Source of the DNA: Apophysomyces variabilis
Taxonomy: Eukaryota; Mucoromycota; Mucoromycetes; Mucorales; Mucoraceae
Length of the DNA stretch: 64,000 nucleotides
Direction: 5' to 3'
NCBI GenBank assembly: GCA_002749535.1
Contig: MZZL01000047.1
Location: 152,042 to 216,041 of the forward strand
Position 1 is the first letter of the stretch. Each line of letters starts with the position of its first letter. The position numbers and the translations under genes are program-made. The notes below the pieces were generated by a model that searched no databases, was not told the DNA's origin, and saw nothing but the letters and a program-made list of their open reading frames with translations. Shown piece by piece: positions 1 through 10,619 of the stretch.

Positions 1-134
1 TAACTGTATAAGTCTCAGCCTCAACGTTAGGCGCGCATACTCTTTCTAGTTGTCGGTTTGTGTATATAGGAAAAACGAAGGTTAAAAATAACTTATTCTG
101 CGATGTTTTATTTTCAAAGTTTAAGTAACATATT

Positions 135-659
135 CTACAGCAAGAAAGCCATGGCGGCAACAAACACGGTGAAGGACAGTGTGTACAAAGACATGGAGTT
201 AGTATTAGCCGCACTGCGAGGAGTGGTGACCGCAGGAGGAGGAGGGGATGGACCTTGTGTGTTTCCTGCAGAGCTTGAGGCAGCGGGAGGGAGAGTACTA
301 GAAGCGGTCGCGCCGCTGCTAGGAGCGACACCGCCACTAATAGAGGTTGGTGCAGCCGTCCCAGAAGAAAGCGAGCCAGAGGCCGTGGTTCCGTGGGGTT
401 CATGGGATTTGTGAGTGGTCACCGAACCTGAAGCGGTGGTTGTGGCAGAAGCAGAAAGAGAGCCAGAAGAAGCAGTGCCGCTGGCACCGGTAGCAGATGG
501 TGATGTAGTATCTGACGTGTGTGGGTCCTTACCGCCCGAGCCTGGCGCGACGCAAACACTGTTTTCGCAATCTTTACCGGTGGCTTCTTGAGCCAAAACC
601 ATACCACAGAAGAGTAAAGCAAGGGCGAATAAGAGAGTGAAGCGGCTAGTACGCGACAT
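135..659 (-). CDS. small secreted Ser/Thr/Gly-rich protein, probably GPI-anchored
   Basis: Single-exon gene of 174 codons starting at the ATG at 659. The N-terminus is a clear signal peptide: a short basic stretch, a Leu/Ala/Phe-rich core and an Ala-Gln cleavage region near residue 23. A short mature segment with two cysteines (CENSVC) follows, then about 100 residues dominated by Ser, Thr, Gly, Ala and Pro, as in O-mannosylated fungal wall proteins. The last 15-20 residues are hydrophobic after a small-residue stretch (SAANTNSMS), as expected of a GPI-attachment signal. No enzymatic domain is visible. A TATA-like TTTATAAA lies about 60 bp upstream of the start. The opposite-strand reading frame over the same DNA is a composition shadow. 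Role in wall or surface is inferred from architecture only. Confidence 0.75.
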   Translation of the reverse strand: MSRTSRFTLLFALALLFCGMVLAQEATGKDCENSVCVAPGSGGKDPHTSDTTSPSATGASGTASSGSLSASATTTASGSVTTHKSHEPHGTTASGSLSSGTAAPTSISGGVAPSSGATASSTLPPAASSSAGNTQGPSPPPPAVTTPRSAANTNSMSLYTLSFTVFVAAMAFLL

Positions 660-715
660 TGTTAGTGGTTAGGTGTAAGAGAGAAGTAAGAGGTAGAGTA
701 ACCAGTGAAACGAAC

Positions 716-726
716 CTTTATAAATG
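716..726 (-). promoter_or_regulatory. TATA-like element of the small secreted protein gene
   Basis: The sequence TTTATAAA lies about 60 bp upstream of the ATG at 659, a normal place for a core promoter TATA element in fungi. Assignment is by position and sequence only. Confidence 0.4.
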
Positions 727-2950
727 GATCGCTGTTCTTGGCAACACCAAATGGATCGCGGTAATGTTGATCAGATGAACATAAGACGATCATCACTTTA
801 ATTGGGCATTATTTCTATTTTTGTATGATTTAGGCTGGACCTGTGTAATGAGACGCTGGGAGCTATGTTACAAGTTGAGGCTTCGAATTTCATTTCTCGT
901 CATAAAAACTCGCAATCCGGGGGTGCGCCCGAGTTATTTTGTGTAACATAACGATGCTCAAAGAGCGGACGATCTACATTGGTTCGTCCTGTCTAGCGGC
1001 CTTCCTGTTCATTATGATACATACAATGACTTGATCATATCATTGCAGATTGGCTTATAAATGAGGGACAGATGGATTTCTACAGAGAAAGAACTAACTT
1101 ATCTAGTGTGTGAAGACGTAAGCTGAGCCCAAAAACCGGTTCACGGATGAAAACAATACTAGGGGCGATCCTTATCGGAGAAGGCTAATGGTGTTAATGA
1201 CGTCTTGATTACATCCTTCTGGAAATTAAGCTATTGGCCAGGAGGAAACGTTTCTTCTCGGTCCGATGGTCATGGTTCACTCCGTTTGCTTTTCTACTTT
1301 TTTGTCACTCTGCATAAGCAGTTTACGGACGATCTAACCATTCGGGAATTGCGCTTACTAAATATATAAGCAGGCCGCTGAAGCCACTTATGGCTACACC
1401 AAGGTGATAATTCTGAATAGTCATAGCTTTAAAGTTCTCTCACTACGAAATATGCAGCCAATCATCATGCTCAGGGGATCGGCACCAACGGATATGAACG
1501 GACAAACGGATATTCGTTTATCTTTCGAATATCTTCAACAATATTCGTATTCCTTCCTTCCTCAACTAGCAATATCTTTATTCCACTTCATGAATAAATA
1601 TTAATGTCAATGTGAAGATCGGAAGTGTAAATGAATGCCAAACTAGTTGCATGAAATAATAAAAAGAAGTAGACAAATGTAATGGAAACAAGAGGTTTAT
1701 CTCAAGAAGCGACATTACTTTAAGACATCTTTCATTGCAACCTTGGCATTTCAAAGTCCATAACTCTTTTCTCTTCCGCCTAGATACGATTGTTGGCAGT
1801 GCTTCGTGTGCAAACTTGGGACGAATTACAAGAATAAATATGTAGACTCGAGGATACTACTATACTACTTGAATAAGCCTTAAATATAGTCGAAGGAATG
1901 TTCCAGTATAGAAATAATAATCGTATTCGTTCATCAACTTAAGATTGCTAGTATTAAACGTGGGCCGAGCATCCAACGCGCGAATTGAAGACTTGATACA
2001 CGATGAACAATATTAACTAGTTAGCTACGTACGCGAAACAGCGCGAAGGGAGGATACCAGTACGAGACTTCCATCATATTGCCAGTGCTCCTAGTTTAGG
2101 AACTTTGACCAACGTCGATGAGCATCTCTTTGATCGTACCATACTACGTTTCATGTTGATGTGAAAAGCAGCTTCATCCAGAAGACACAATTTCTCGTGA
2201 AGTCCATGTTGATTTTCTTCCACCTAAGAACCCAAATTCAGGTTATATTGAATCTTTTGGTCGCTGTTTCTGCCTCCATAATGAAACTGAAATCTCTTCG
2301 GAGAAGATATGATTGACCAGTCTTCCGACGTTTCTGGAAGATGCTATTAACGTCTTTCACTCTCGTACTGTTTCGCCCATCTCTGCGCCGTACGAACGTA
2401 TATTTTCCACCGCTTTGCAGCGCCAGAGTCGGTCGGACAACTCCTCAACCATCAGCTTGAAGAGCCCCACTTTGTCCTGATTTAGGTGTAGCACGTAGTT
2501 ACGCTTCTCTCATAGCAACGACGGTGTTATCCTTTACTATGTCTTCTATCTGCACGGCGACTCTCGTTGTCTTCTTCTTGGCGAGGTTTATTTTTAGAAC
2601 TCCCGGCACTCATTCTTAAAGGAATGTGATAATCCAGGTGTGACTTTACTCTGGACAGAAACGGTGTATCATCGATTATTGAGTTGCTCAGCAAAAAGAC
2701 GCCACTTAAAAAGGGTCAAATTGTTTAGCAAATGAGAGGGAAAGAAAGGAAAGTTCGGCAGTGGGACGTTCTGACTTGCGAACTGTCATGCTACGACAAT
2801 GTCGGAGTAATTCAATCTATTTTGGGGTTTTGCCTTGGCATTGAACGTCCTTCCAATCAGAAAAGAAAGCCTAGTATGTCAGAAATGGCACCTTTATAAA
2901 CAACCGTTTTTTGTCTGGTAGCTACTGTTCTTTCAAACTGCATCTCAACC
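727..2950. other. intergenic, with one unassigned coding-like stretch
   Basis: No full gene is seen. At about 2162-2311 (+) one frame reads as plausible protein (for example REVHVDFLPPKNPNSGYIES) before a TGA. It has no start, no splice context I trust and no recognised family, so it may be the remnant of a gene or mobile element. The remainder is AT-rich and frequently stopped in all frames. Confidence 0.4.
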
Positions 2951-4140
2951 ATGACCCGTTCCGTCACGCTTGAACTGCCGGTCTCGGTTCCTGAAAATAT
3001 GCCGCATCTCACAACTGTCAAACTATGGTTACACCTTATACAAGCGGTTTGCATTATATTGACAGTCGTCATGGTTGCACCTATCATGGCTATCGAGATC
3101 CGTTACTATGTAAGTGATTTTTAAGGCTATCTGTGTTTCGTAGTTGACAGAAGCGTTTATAGGGTGGAAGCCAAGCTGCTCCAAATTTCACGATTTTCGT
3201 ATCGGTTTTTACCTTTCTGATCCCTGTATGCATGGTCTATTTTCCGTGGGCATATGCACGAAAAAATAAATTCAAGAAAATCGGCAAATTCTTCCTCAAG
3301 GCACGTACAAATATCATCTTTGACACTTTCGATGCCTGCCTTTGGTGCGCTGCGGGCATTTCCCTGACGGTCCATGCGACTCAGCCTACACATTGTGATC
3401 TGGATTCAAATATGGTGAAGACTTACGGGGATGCTTATGTTTCCGCATGGACAAGTCAGGTAGATATCAGAAGGATGAAACAGTATAGAATTCTCATCTC
3501 ACCCTTTAATTAGTGTAACCTTGCTAAAGCGGCGGCAGGATTCGCCTGGGCAACATGTTTACTCTGGCTTGCAACCTTAACATGCAGTTTAATCATGCTG
3601 TGGACCGAAAAGCAGCTCATACGCAACAACATGAAAGAGCAGGAAAATAACAGACAGACATCGCTCGAAATCGTAGAAGAAAGCTATCAGGAACATGCAG
3701 TTGCACCACAGGATGAAGAAACGGCTAATACACAGGCGCAACCTTCTCATGACACTCAACATGTGCAAAGTGTGACACCTATGCCTATGACACAAAGTAT
3801 TGGCTACAACGAACACCTACAATCACCACAGTCCATGCCACCCATGACCCAGAATATCCATTATCAGGAGCAATTCCAACCAGTGGCAGCACAGAACATC
3901 ATGCCAACCCCAGGATACCCGACTTACCATCAACCGCAGCCACAGCCACAGCAACAATATCATGCTCCTCCTGTTCAACATATTCAGCCACCGGCAGTCG
4001 ATCAAGCACATTATTACCATCAACAATCAATTCAATCTCAAGAATCGCTACGCTATGAGGTTGGTCCGGATCCGGCGCCTTCATTTACACCTATGCCCAT
4101 GCCAGAGCCTTCTCATTATGCTCGCCAGGGCAACGTCTGA
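2951..4140 (+). CDS. MARVEL-domain-like four-TM protein with Gln/Pro-rich tail
   Basis: Three exons: 2951-3109, 3163-3459 and 3514-4140, with GT-AG introns of 53 and 54 nt that keep the frame; 360 codons plus stop. Residues about 21-50, 57-75, 95-115 and 150-180 are hydrophobic and separated by short basic loops. Together with the Cys/Trp-rich third segment (ACLWCAAGISLTVHAT) this is the layout of fungal MARVEL-type membrane proteins. The remaining half is a cytoplasm-type tail rich in Gln, Pro, Met, His and Tyr (runs such as QPQPQPQQQY) with no predicted fold. MARVEL proteins organise membrane domains and cell-junction or eisosome-like sites; that role is inferred from family. The start is the first ATG of an exon that runs straight into TM1. 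The domain call rests on hydrophobic layout and loop residues, not on a profile search. Confidence 0.7.
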
Positions 4141-4650
4141 TCGTATCCATTAACAACCCCATAAGCCTTTACAACCTGTCCATAGATGCTTCCTTTTTCT
4201 TGTTTCCTTCGAGGTGACAATATTGTATATGTATCATCTAGTAGCATAATATCAAAGCGTTCACAAAGATAAAAAAAAAGCATATATATATCTCTTTCCT
4301 TTGTAAACAAATTTTAGAAGTTTTATCACAAATACTGCAATTCCTAGGAATATAAACTGTTAGGGGGAAAACGCAATTTAGAAAATGGGAAGCAGAGAGT
4401 TTCTTCTCTACCACACATGCCAATCATTTCTGCGGTTAACCGAAAAGTATTGATAATAGAGTTATTGCATGTTCACCTCAACAGTTAGCAATTACTGGTC
4501 ACTCACAGAATACATGAAGGAAATAAAAGGCACCGCCTATACCTAAGGCACGATTTGCCTAATATATTCTCTTCCCACACAACACAGTTGCTTCGGAATA
4601 AAGTCCGACTTTTCGCACGCGGGGTCTGCAGCCAATCCATCTATTCGCTT
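4141..4650. other. intergenic 510 bp
   Basis: 3' flank of the MARVEL gene and 5' flank of the MCUR1-type gene, both on the plus strand. I see no RNA gene or repeat here. An open frame covering 4555-4824 begins with a non-ATG codon, and its last part is the first exon of the next gene. Confidence 0.5.
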
Positions 4651-5672
4651 ATGTTGTCCCCATTTCACGTCCGATCGATTCTAACACGCCGAAGCAAAAG
4701 TAGAGTAAAGCTGACAATGGTGCCGGGTATACAATTCACTAACCAAAAAGAACGAAGGTGTTTACTGGCAGCATGGCCGACTATACAGCATGCCGCATAC
4801 GTTGCGATTAATTCGGAAGGATGAACCGATGCCCAGCGTGGAACGCATTAGACGAAATATGCCTTACTTTGACGCCGATCGATTTGCCAAGCTGTTGGAA
4901 AAGGAAGGGTTTTCTTCAAAACAAGCGCATGCGGTGATTACCGCGCTCGATGACGTTGTCGATGAATGGTATTGTACTTAGAAGCTTCTCTTTTATGGAC
5001 TTACGTCAGAACCCGTTTGTTGCGTAGCACAATCAACGTTACGAATAGTCTTGTGAGCAAGGCAGATCAAGAAAAGGTCTGAACGGTACCTCAAGTCCCA
5101 TTAGATACCTGACTTTGTTGTTTATTTACAATGTGATTTTTTGACAGACCATCAATCAATATAAGACCGATTTCTCCAAGTTAAAATCGGAAATCCAGCA
5201 GATGGAACGGCGTGATGTGGAAGAAGCTAAATCAGCCAATGAACGACTCAAAGGAGAAATCGAGAAACTAAGAAAGACCTTACAGGAAGAAATTGTTCGC
5301 AGTCAGGCTGGTGTGCGACTCGATCTTAATTTGGAAAAAGGACGTATCCGCGACGAAACAATAGAGCAGCATGATAGGTTGAAGAAGACGGACGAAAAAA
5401 TAGAAAGCGAAATTCAAGCATTGAAAGAACAAATGAAGGGCATCAAACTACAGATATTACAGTACATGATAGGTATGTTTGACGTACAATCGAAAGAAAG
5501 TGAGATATAGTATTTACATCGTATGGTTTGAAATAGGTACCATTACTGGAGCAGGGACTCTGGTTCTAGGTAAGAATAAGGAACTATGTAAAAAAAAAAG
5601 TGGTGTTCAGCGCATAAACTTAACGGCTAACGAATTATGCAATTCCAAGGTTATATCCATTTCTTCCATTAG
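4651..5672 (+). CDS. MCUR1/CCDC90 (FMP32-like) mitochondrial coiled-coil protein
   Basis: Model: 4651-4704, 4751-4968 (or 4772-4968), 5028-5076, 5148-5472, 5537-5569 and 5650-5672, about 226-233 aa. The first 18 residues are basic and Ser/Leu-rich (MLSPFHVRSILTRRSKSR), a good matrix-targeting presequence. Then comes the family's N-terminal block (FDADRFAKLLEKEGFSSKQA, ALDDVV) and a long coiled coil containing the family signature QAGVRLDLNLEKGRIRDE. It ends with YMIGTITGAGTLVLGYIHFFH, a short C-terminal membrane helix. Relatives include human MCUR1 and CCDC90B and yeast Fmp32, inner-membrane proteins linked to the calcium uniporter, cytochrome c oxidase assembly or proline metabolism. The exact function here is not derivable. 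The second acceptor is ambiguous; the last intron uses a good GGCTAAC branch site. Family identity is strong; exon ends are less sure. Confidence 0.8.
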
Positions 5673-5883
5673 ATCATTATGTCACTTGATCGTGACTATA
5701 AACGTTGTTCAACTCTTTAATTTCCTTTTGTAAACAACCTTTTAGACATGTTACCCACAAAACACAATTCTGGACTTATCGCCTGACAGGATCGTAAGGA
5801 TTTACTGTGTAATCTTCTCATTTTGCATGCATGGTCGATCATGATTTTGAATACTAAGTTGTGTGCTTTTTTTAACCATCCGC

Positions 5884-6396
5884 ATGATTATGCCGGGAGT
5901 TCGTCTTAGTTCGTCGGAGAGCTCTAAACATGGGTATTTGTAATGGCGATATTAAGGATTTTGTGCATCTGTCCCGGGACTTGCTATTGACAAAGAAAGA
6001 AAAGTGCGATTTATGAATTGCACTATTTTGCTTTTTATGGGAGCTTAAAAAACGTTCATGTGTTGTTTCGTGAGAGATAGAGTGAAAGGTATGTAATATA
6101 TATAACTTACGATTATTTGCTCGCGTTTTCCAGATTGTTTTACTCTGTCTCAGACAGCGATGAATGTAGCAAACGGTAGGCATAGTCAATGGTGGCTTTT
6201 TTTTTTTGGGAAAGCTCATCAATAGAATACAGATAACAAGGTTCATGATCGTTCAAAGCCTACGGCTGCAAAGAAGAGAAATCCACTGCTTCAATGGATG
6301 GATCGAATCGTGGAATTCATTGACAAGGGCAAAACGGACGCTGTCAAGAATCCACCTCCACCACCACGAGTGAATGATCGCCAAGTGCAAATATGA
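5884..6396 (+). CDS. putative small 109-aa protein, unknown
   Basis: A frame-consistent four-exon model: 5884-5933, 5996-6069, 6134-6175 and 6233-6396 (110 codons with stop). All introns are GT-AG and 57-64 nt long. The last exon reads very much like real protein: a helix-forming block NPLLQWMDRIVEFIDKGK, then a Pro run and VNDRQVQI before the stop. The first exons are short and composition-neutral. I recognise no family. It lies between the MCUR1-type gene and the FAS1 gene, all on the plus strand. The 3' exon could instead belong to a differently spliced transcript of the upstream gene. Confidence 0.35.
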
Positions 6397-6593
6397 CTTG
6401 TCTATCCTTTCCTTTCTTCACTTTACTCTACCTTAATCCTACTTTGTTCGAATTGACAAGGGTTTTGGGACGACAGCAATCAGTACTGGGGATCTTACTC
6501 TTCTCTCTCCCTTGTCTAAGAAATGATTGGAATAAAAAAGAAAAACTCGGATATTTTCTGTTTGCTAAACCTGTCTATCTTACTTCTCGACAA

Positions 6594-8459
6594 ATGTGGA
6601 CTCATCTGTGGCTCATAGTAGCATTGGGTGTGCTGGGAACCTTAGCTCAGCTCAATACATTGTCGATTATCCAGATCCTGAATGCCTCCCAACTTAGTCC
6701 AGCCTACAAGTTCGTTCAATTACTTGAATCCTCACCGGATTACCAGCCCATGATCAACCTCTTATCGCAACCGGGAAATTTGACGTTCTTTGTCCCGTCA
6801 GACGAAGTATTCGACCAACTGTCATTGACAACTTCTTCAACGACTCAAACGAGTGCAAGTATGACAAACCCTACAGCAAATCCTCCTGGCATGGCAGGTG
6901 CTTCTACTATGCAAACTTCCACTGGCAGTACTATTACTACCTCTTCACAAATGACGATGGCTCAACCACAGCCCACTCAGACTGGTGGGGGAAGTAGCTT
7001 TGGAACACTAGGAAAGATTCGTTCAGCCGTGACGAACCGCGTCTTGCAAGCTGAATCGGATGGTGTGTTTGTCAGCGAAGGTGCACAAACTTTTGCAGTC
7101 ATGGATCTGATCCGCTACCATCTGGTAAACAAGACGTACAATCTACCAGACGATCTGCAAAGCAATACCTCTGTCGTCAACACTCTACTGACGAATCAGA
7201 CGCTTGATGCAAGCGGTCAAGGAGCACCATTATTAATCAACAAATATGGCAATAGCAGCATGAATTGCACTGTTGGTAATGGTTTAGGAGAGGCTAACTT
7301 GACAACAGGTGGTATTGTAGCATCCAACGGCGTTATCTATGTAATTAACAAGGGTTTGTTCAAGAGAAAACAAAATGGGACAATGGCTATGATTTATTAA
7401 TTTGCTGTCCTTTCATTCAGTGTTGGTTCCTCCAAACCCTGTTTCGGAAGTTGCGTTGCAGATCCCGGATTTGGCTGGCATCAGCTTCTTCCTTCAGATA
7501 TACGAAAACGTAGCATCCCAATTGGATAATGTCACCAATGTACGTAACTTTTTTTTCTTTACATGATTCATAATGGAATACTTTTTGCAAACGGAACACC
7601 GTTTAGGCTACATTCTTTGCCCCAGTAAACGATGCGCTGAGAGACCTCGATTTCCGGAACATGGATAACAATACGCTGCAAGCGCTCCTCACCACTCATA
7701 TCGTGCAAGGAATTTATTACAGCACAAATCTGACGAATGCAAATGCAACGATAAGTACCAACACCACAGGCGGCGGCGGCGGAGGAGGAGGTACAAATAC
7801 AACAAGCAATGCCACTTCATTAGGCACCAATACCATGGGTTCCATAACAGCTAGCCCAGTACAGGCAGGTCTCGCTTTCCTTTTCAGAAGACAGAACGGT
7901 CCACCCACTGGGAATAACACGACAACATCCACTGGAAATAACACCACAACAGGAGGAGCAGGGGGGAACAATGCAACGTCTACCAATACGACCGTTACCA
8001 CTTTTTCTGGGACTCTTTTGACGATCCAACCTATCAATGCGACATCCTTCATGGGTATGGAAAACGGAACATGCATCAATGAGCATAAACTCATATTTGA
8101 TATGCCATACATACAGTTGGTAACGCCACCGTTGTCCGTTCCGATATTCTCGTGCAAAATGGGGTGCTTCACCTGGTTGATAAAGGTAGACAAAATACTT
8201 TTATAATCTATAATCCTTCCTGATCCATTTATCTTGCTAACTAGTGCTTGAACCTACAATAAGCAGCACGAATAACAACACTAATACTACACAACCGTCC
8301 GGGACGAGTATGACACAGTCTATTCAGACTACAACGCAGACAAGCGAGACTCCTACTCCCACCACCACTTCTCCAACGTCAGGAGCTAATCTAGGAATTG
8401 TTCAAGACGGCTTTCGTACTTTCTTGATCCTACTGATAACGGTTGCGTTCGGCTTGTAG
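6594..8459 (+). CDS. two-FAS1-domain (fasciclin) GPI-anchored surface protein
   Basis: Five exons: 6594-7353, 7421-7539, 7607-8054, 8117-8185 and 8245-8459, all frame-consistent, giving about 536 aa. A signal peptide (residues 1-20, LWLIVALGVLGTLAQ) is followed by two FAS1 repeats. Each shows the H1-type block (NLTFFVPSDEVFDQL; ATFFAPVNDALRDL) and the H2-type end (GVIYVINKVLVPPN; NGVLHLVDKVLEP). Both FAS1 domains are interrupted at about the same place by Ser/Thr/Asn-rich linkers; the second has an eight-Gly run and many N-glycosylation sequons. A Thr/Ser-rich stalk and a hydrophobic C-terminus (FRTFLILLITVAFGL) suggest a GPI anchor. FAS1 proteins act in adhesion or wall organisation. The 62-nt third intron (8055-8116) is needed to restore the second FAS1 frame. 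The opposite-strand frame at 7717-8193 is a shadow. Confidence 0.88.
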
Positions 8460-8910
8460 CATTTTTATATTTAATTTAATATCGATGAATGCAATTTCGT
8501 ATCATGATAAGAATAACAAGCGCTGTTCTCGCTTTTTAAGCCAATGTTTGAAACTATCATACTATATTTTAGTCTCGACAGCGTTTCCCGTTTTTACTCT
8601 CGCTGGAGTGAATGCTGAAGATGTAGCAGGCTAAGAAGCTCATGTAGTTCATCGCTGATACGGTTGTTTTCTGGTCAGTTACACGCCACATGTTATTCTA
8701 ATGTTTAGGGAACTGTAGGCCTCCTTAGCTAGCTTTTTGCAAGCGGGAATGGCTTCGCTTTGAATAGCCACGGTACGATAGTTTTCTTAACAAAATGCAG
8801 TTATGAAATTTGAAGCGATTACTAAGATATTCAAAAAACTGACAGGAGCATATAGCAAAGGTCTTGTTGATTTGGGCCGTTTCTATCCTAGAGCGGCGGA
8901 AATAGATAGA
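8460..8910. other. intergenic between convergent genes
   Basis: About 450 bp between the end of the FAS1 gene (+) and the end of the zinc-finger fragment (-). It probably holds both 3' UTRs; no other structure was noted. Confidence 0.5.
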
Positions 8911-9247
8911 TCACGACTTCACAGTAAGAATTTCAAATTCGCAGCAACCGAAGCGGGTACAAATAAGAAATTCTCCTGTCAGGCCTGGAATGATACTAGT
9001 TAAAAATTTCCCCACCAGCAGGTTTGCAGTTTCTGTGATATAGTACTGAGTAGCAAGTCTTCCAAAATATATCACGCTTGTACCTGTACTGTTTCTTTGC
9101 TGAAGTCATCATGGGTTGCATGACACTCGGAGTGAGATCACAAGTTTCAAGTGGAATATATAATTGACAATGGTCGCATTGAATACCACCAGTACAAGGC
9201 ACAAGGTGACTTAGAGAGCACTGAGGACAAAGGAAGTGTTCCGTTTG
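8911..9247 (-). CDS. RPA-interacting-protein-like C-terminal zinc finger, 5' end unresolved
   Basis: Minus-strand reading gives HFLCPQCSLSHLVPCTGGIQ then CDHCQLYIPLETCDL, followed after an intron (9083-8996) by TGEFLICTRFGCCEFEIL and a stop at 8911. The pattern CPxC, then GxIxCxxC with a hydrophobic pair, then an LT-containing helix, then a final FLxCxxxGCC block matches the C-terminal Zn-binding domain of RPA-interacting (Rip/RPAIN) proteins, which help import replication protein A. The 3' exon is 8995-8911 and the penultimate exon ends at 9084. Going upstream, the frame meets a TGA at 9250-9248 with no usable acceptor between. The N-terminal half is therefore missing, differently spliced or lost. 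It lies head-to-head with the CM1 gene about 190 bp away. The family call rests on cysteine spacing only. Confidence 0.45.
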
Positions 9248-9437
9248 TCACTGTCGCTTAGAAGATGTATCGGATCGATTCACTTCATTCCACTTGTTCG
9301 AACAGACGCTTCTGCCACATAAGAGGATATGTATCACTGAGTTTGTCCTATGTATAAGTTTGACGTTGTATTTGTTAGATGACTAACCAAAAAAAAAAAG
9401 GCCGGTTCATGAGAATGTCCGGAAATATATTGCTTCT

Positions 9438-10497
9438 ATGGCTACTGATCAAATCGATGCTCCAAGGCAACAGTCTAGTCATGACAGCCAGACGCGGAGA
9501 CCTACCGACTCCGAAGCAAACCATACAGGTTTAGTGGAAGACGATAATAGCAGCAGCACAAACGCAATAATCACTGCTGCCCAATCCAACTTGCCAGCAA
9601 GATCGATGCGCCATTCCCAATCATGCATTAGCGATTTCAGACCTCATTCATCCATGTCTTCAAATCGACGTGCTTATTCGTCCTACCTTGGTCGACCTCC
9701 GCAACCAAAACAGCAACCTAAACCTAATCTCGGAAAACCTCCGCCTATTCAGCAGAACACACATTCAATGAGTAGGACTATGCCGATGAGAGAATTTCAA
9801 AAGGTAGAATGGCTAAACCCAAATAGAGCGTTACACTAAATCCGTATGCCCTTCTTTTATTCGCTTTTATTAGGAGAATGCTGATCTCAAAAAGGAGATC
9901 TTTAATCTGAAATTGCGAGTTTACCAATATGAGAACTCCATGACCTATCCTGAAGATAGACGAGCGCTAATAGAAGAGGTAAAGGAAAAAAAGGAAAAAA
10001 GACACTCTGTTCTTGAGTTTGAAGTTTAAAAAACCTATTGGGTTAGAACCAAAAGTTGCATGCGCGAATTAAAAACCTGACGAAAGAGGTGGAAGATTTG
10101 GAAGGCATGCTGAAACGCTTGCCACTTCGTCCGCTAACCGATGATAAAGCAACGCAGACGGATGATAAAGAAACGCAGACGGACGATAAAGCAACGCAGA
10201 CGAATGATAAAACAACACAGACGGATGATAATTTGTCGGTTCACTCTTACCGCACCGCCGCCTCCTCCTCCTCTGACCTGTCCATCCTATCTGATTTTCA
10301 GTCTCAGCCATCGTCGGACCAATCCTTTAAATCCCTCCCCTCTGGGAAAAACGAAAAAGTAGGCCTTCATGGGTAAAAATGGTTATAGATTCTTGATAAT
10401 AACAAAAGAATTTCTTAATTAGTTAGAGAATAATCCGGCCAACCCCTTGCAAGGAAAACAAGAACGCGCTGGCGATCGAGCCATGACATTATCGTGA
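9438..10497 (+). CDS. CM1 (centrosomin motif 1) protein with tandem LC8-binding motifs
   Basis: Four exons: 9438-9803, 9874-9978, 10056-10358 and 10423-10497, every junction in frame, giving 282 aa. Residues 1-110 are disordered and Ser/Pro/Gln-rich. Residues about 114-147 carry a CM1 motif (FQKENADLKKEIFNLKLR, then VYQYEN), the segment by which Mto1, Pcp1, centrosomin and CDK5RAP2 bind and activate gamma-tubulin complexes. A short coiled coil (158-178) is followed at residues 185-216 by four 7-residue repeats of the form DDKxTQT. KxTQT is the classic recognition sequence for dynein light chain LC8 (DYNLL), and spaced multiples occur in proteins that LC8 cross-links. The tail is Ser-rich. This suggests a small microtubule-organising adaptor held as an LC8-stapled dimer. 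Function is inferred; both motifs are directly visible. Confidence 0.8.
10137..10232 (+). repeat. 21-bp tandem repeat encoding DDKxTQT units
   Basis: Four complete 21-nt units plus a partial one, all in frame within exon 3 of the CM1 gene. Differences between units are mostly single substitutions (GCA/GAA/ACA at the x position), so the array expanded recently or is kept homogeneous. TQT triplets fall at residues 190-192, 197-199, 204-206 and 211-213. Confidence 0.9.
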
Positions 10498-10593
10498 AAG
10501 CCACGTGGTAGAGAAAAAAGATCTAAGCACACGGTCCTCCCTGCTCCTTTGTTTGTCCGCCGAAAATCACACACTAGCTATGTAACACACAAG

Positions 10594-10619
10594 TCTCTCT
10601 CTCTCTCTCTCTCTCTCTC
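10594..10619. repeat. (CT)13 microsatellite
   Basis: Uninterrupted CT dinucleotides about 100 bp downstream of the CM1 gene stop. Confidence 0.95.

Noticed and set aside
103..622. Overlapping frames on both strands across the secreted-protein gene
   Set aside because: No signal peptide or domain; they are the complement or shifted reading of the Ser/Thr/Gly-rich coding sequence.
7717..8193. 158-codon minus-strand frame over the FAS1 gene
   Set aside because: Pro/Val-rich shadow of the Gly/Thr/Asn-rich coding strand; the FAS1 reading has conserved motifs and splice logic.
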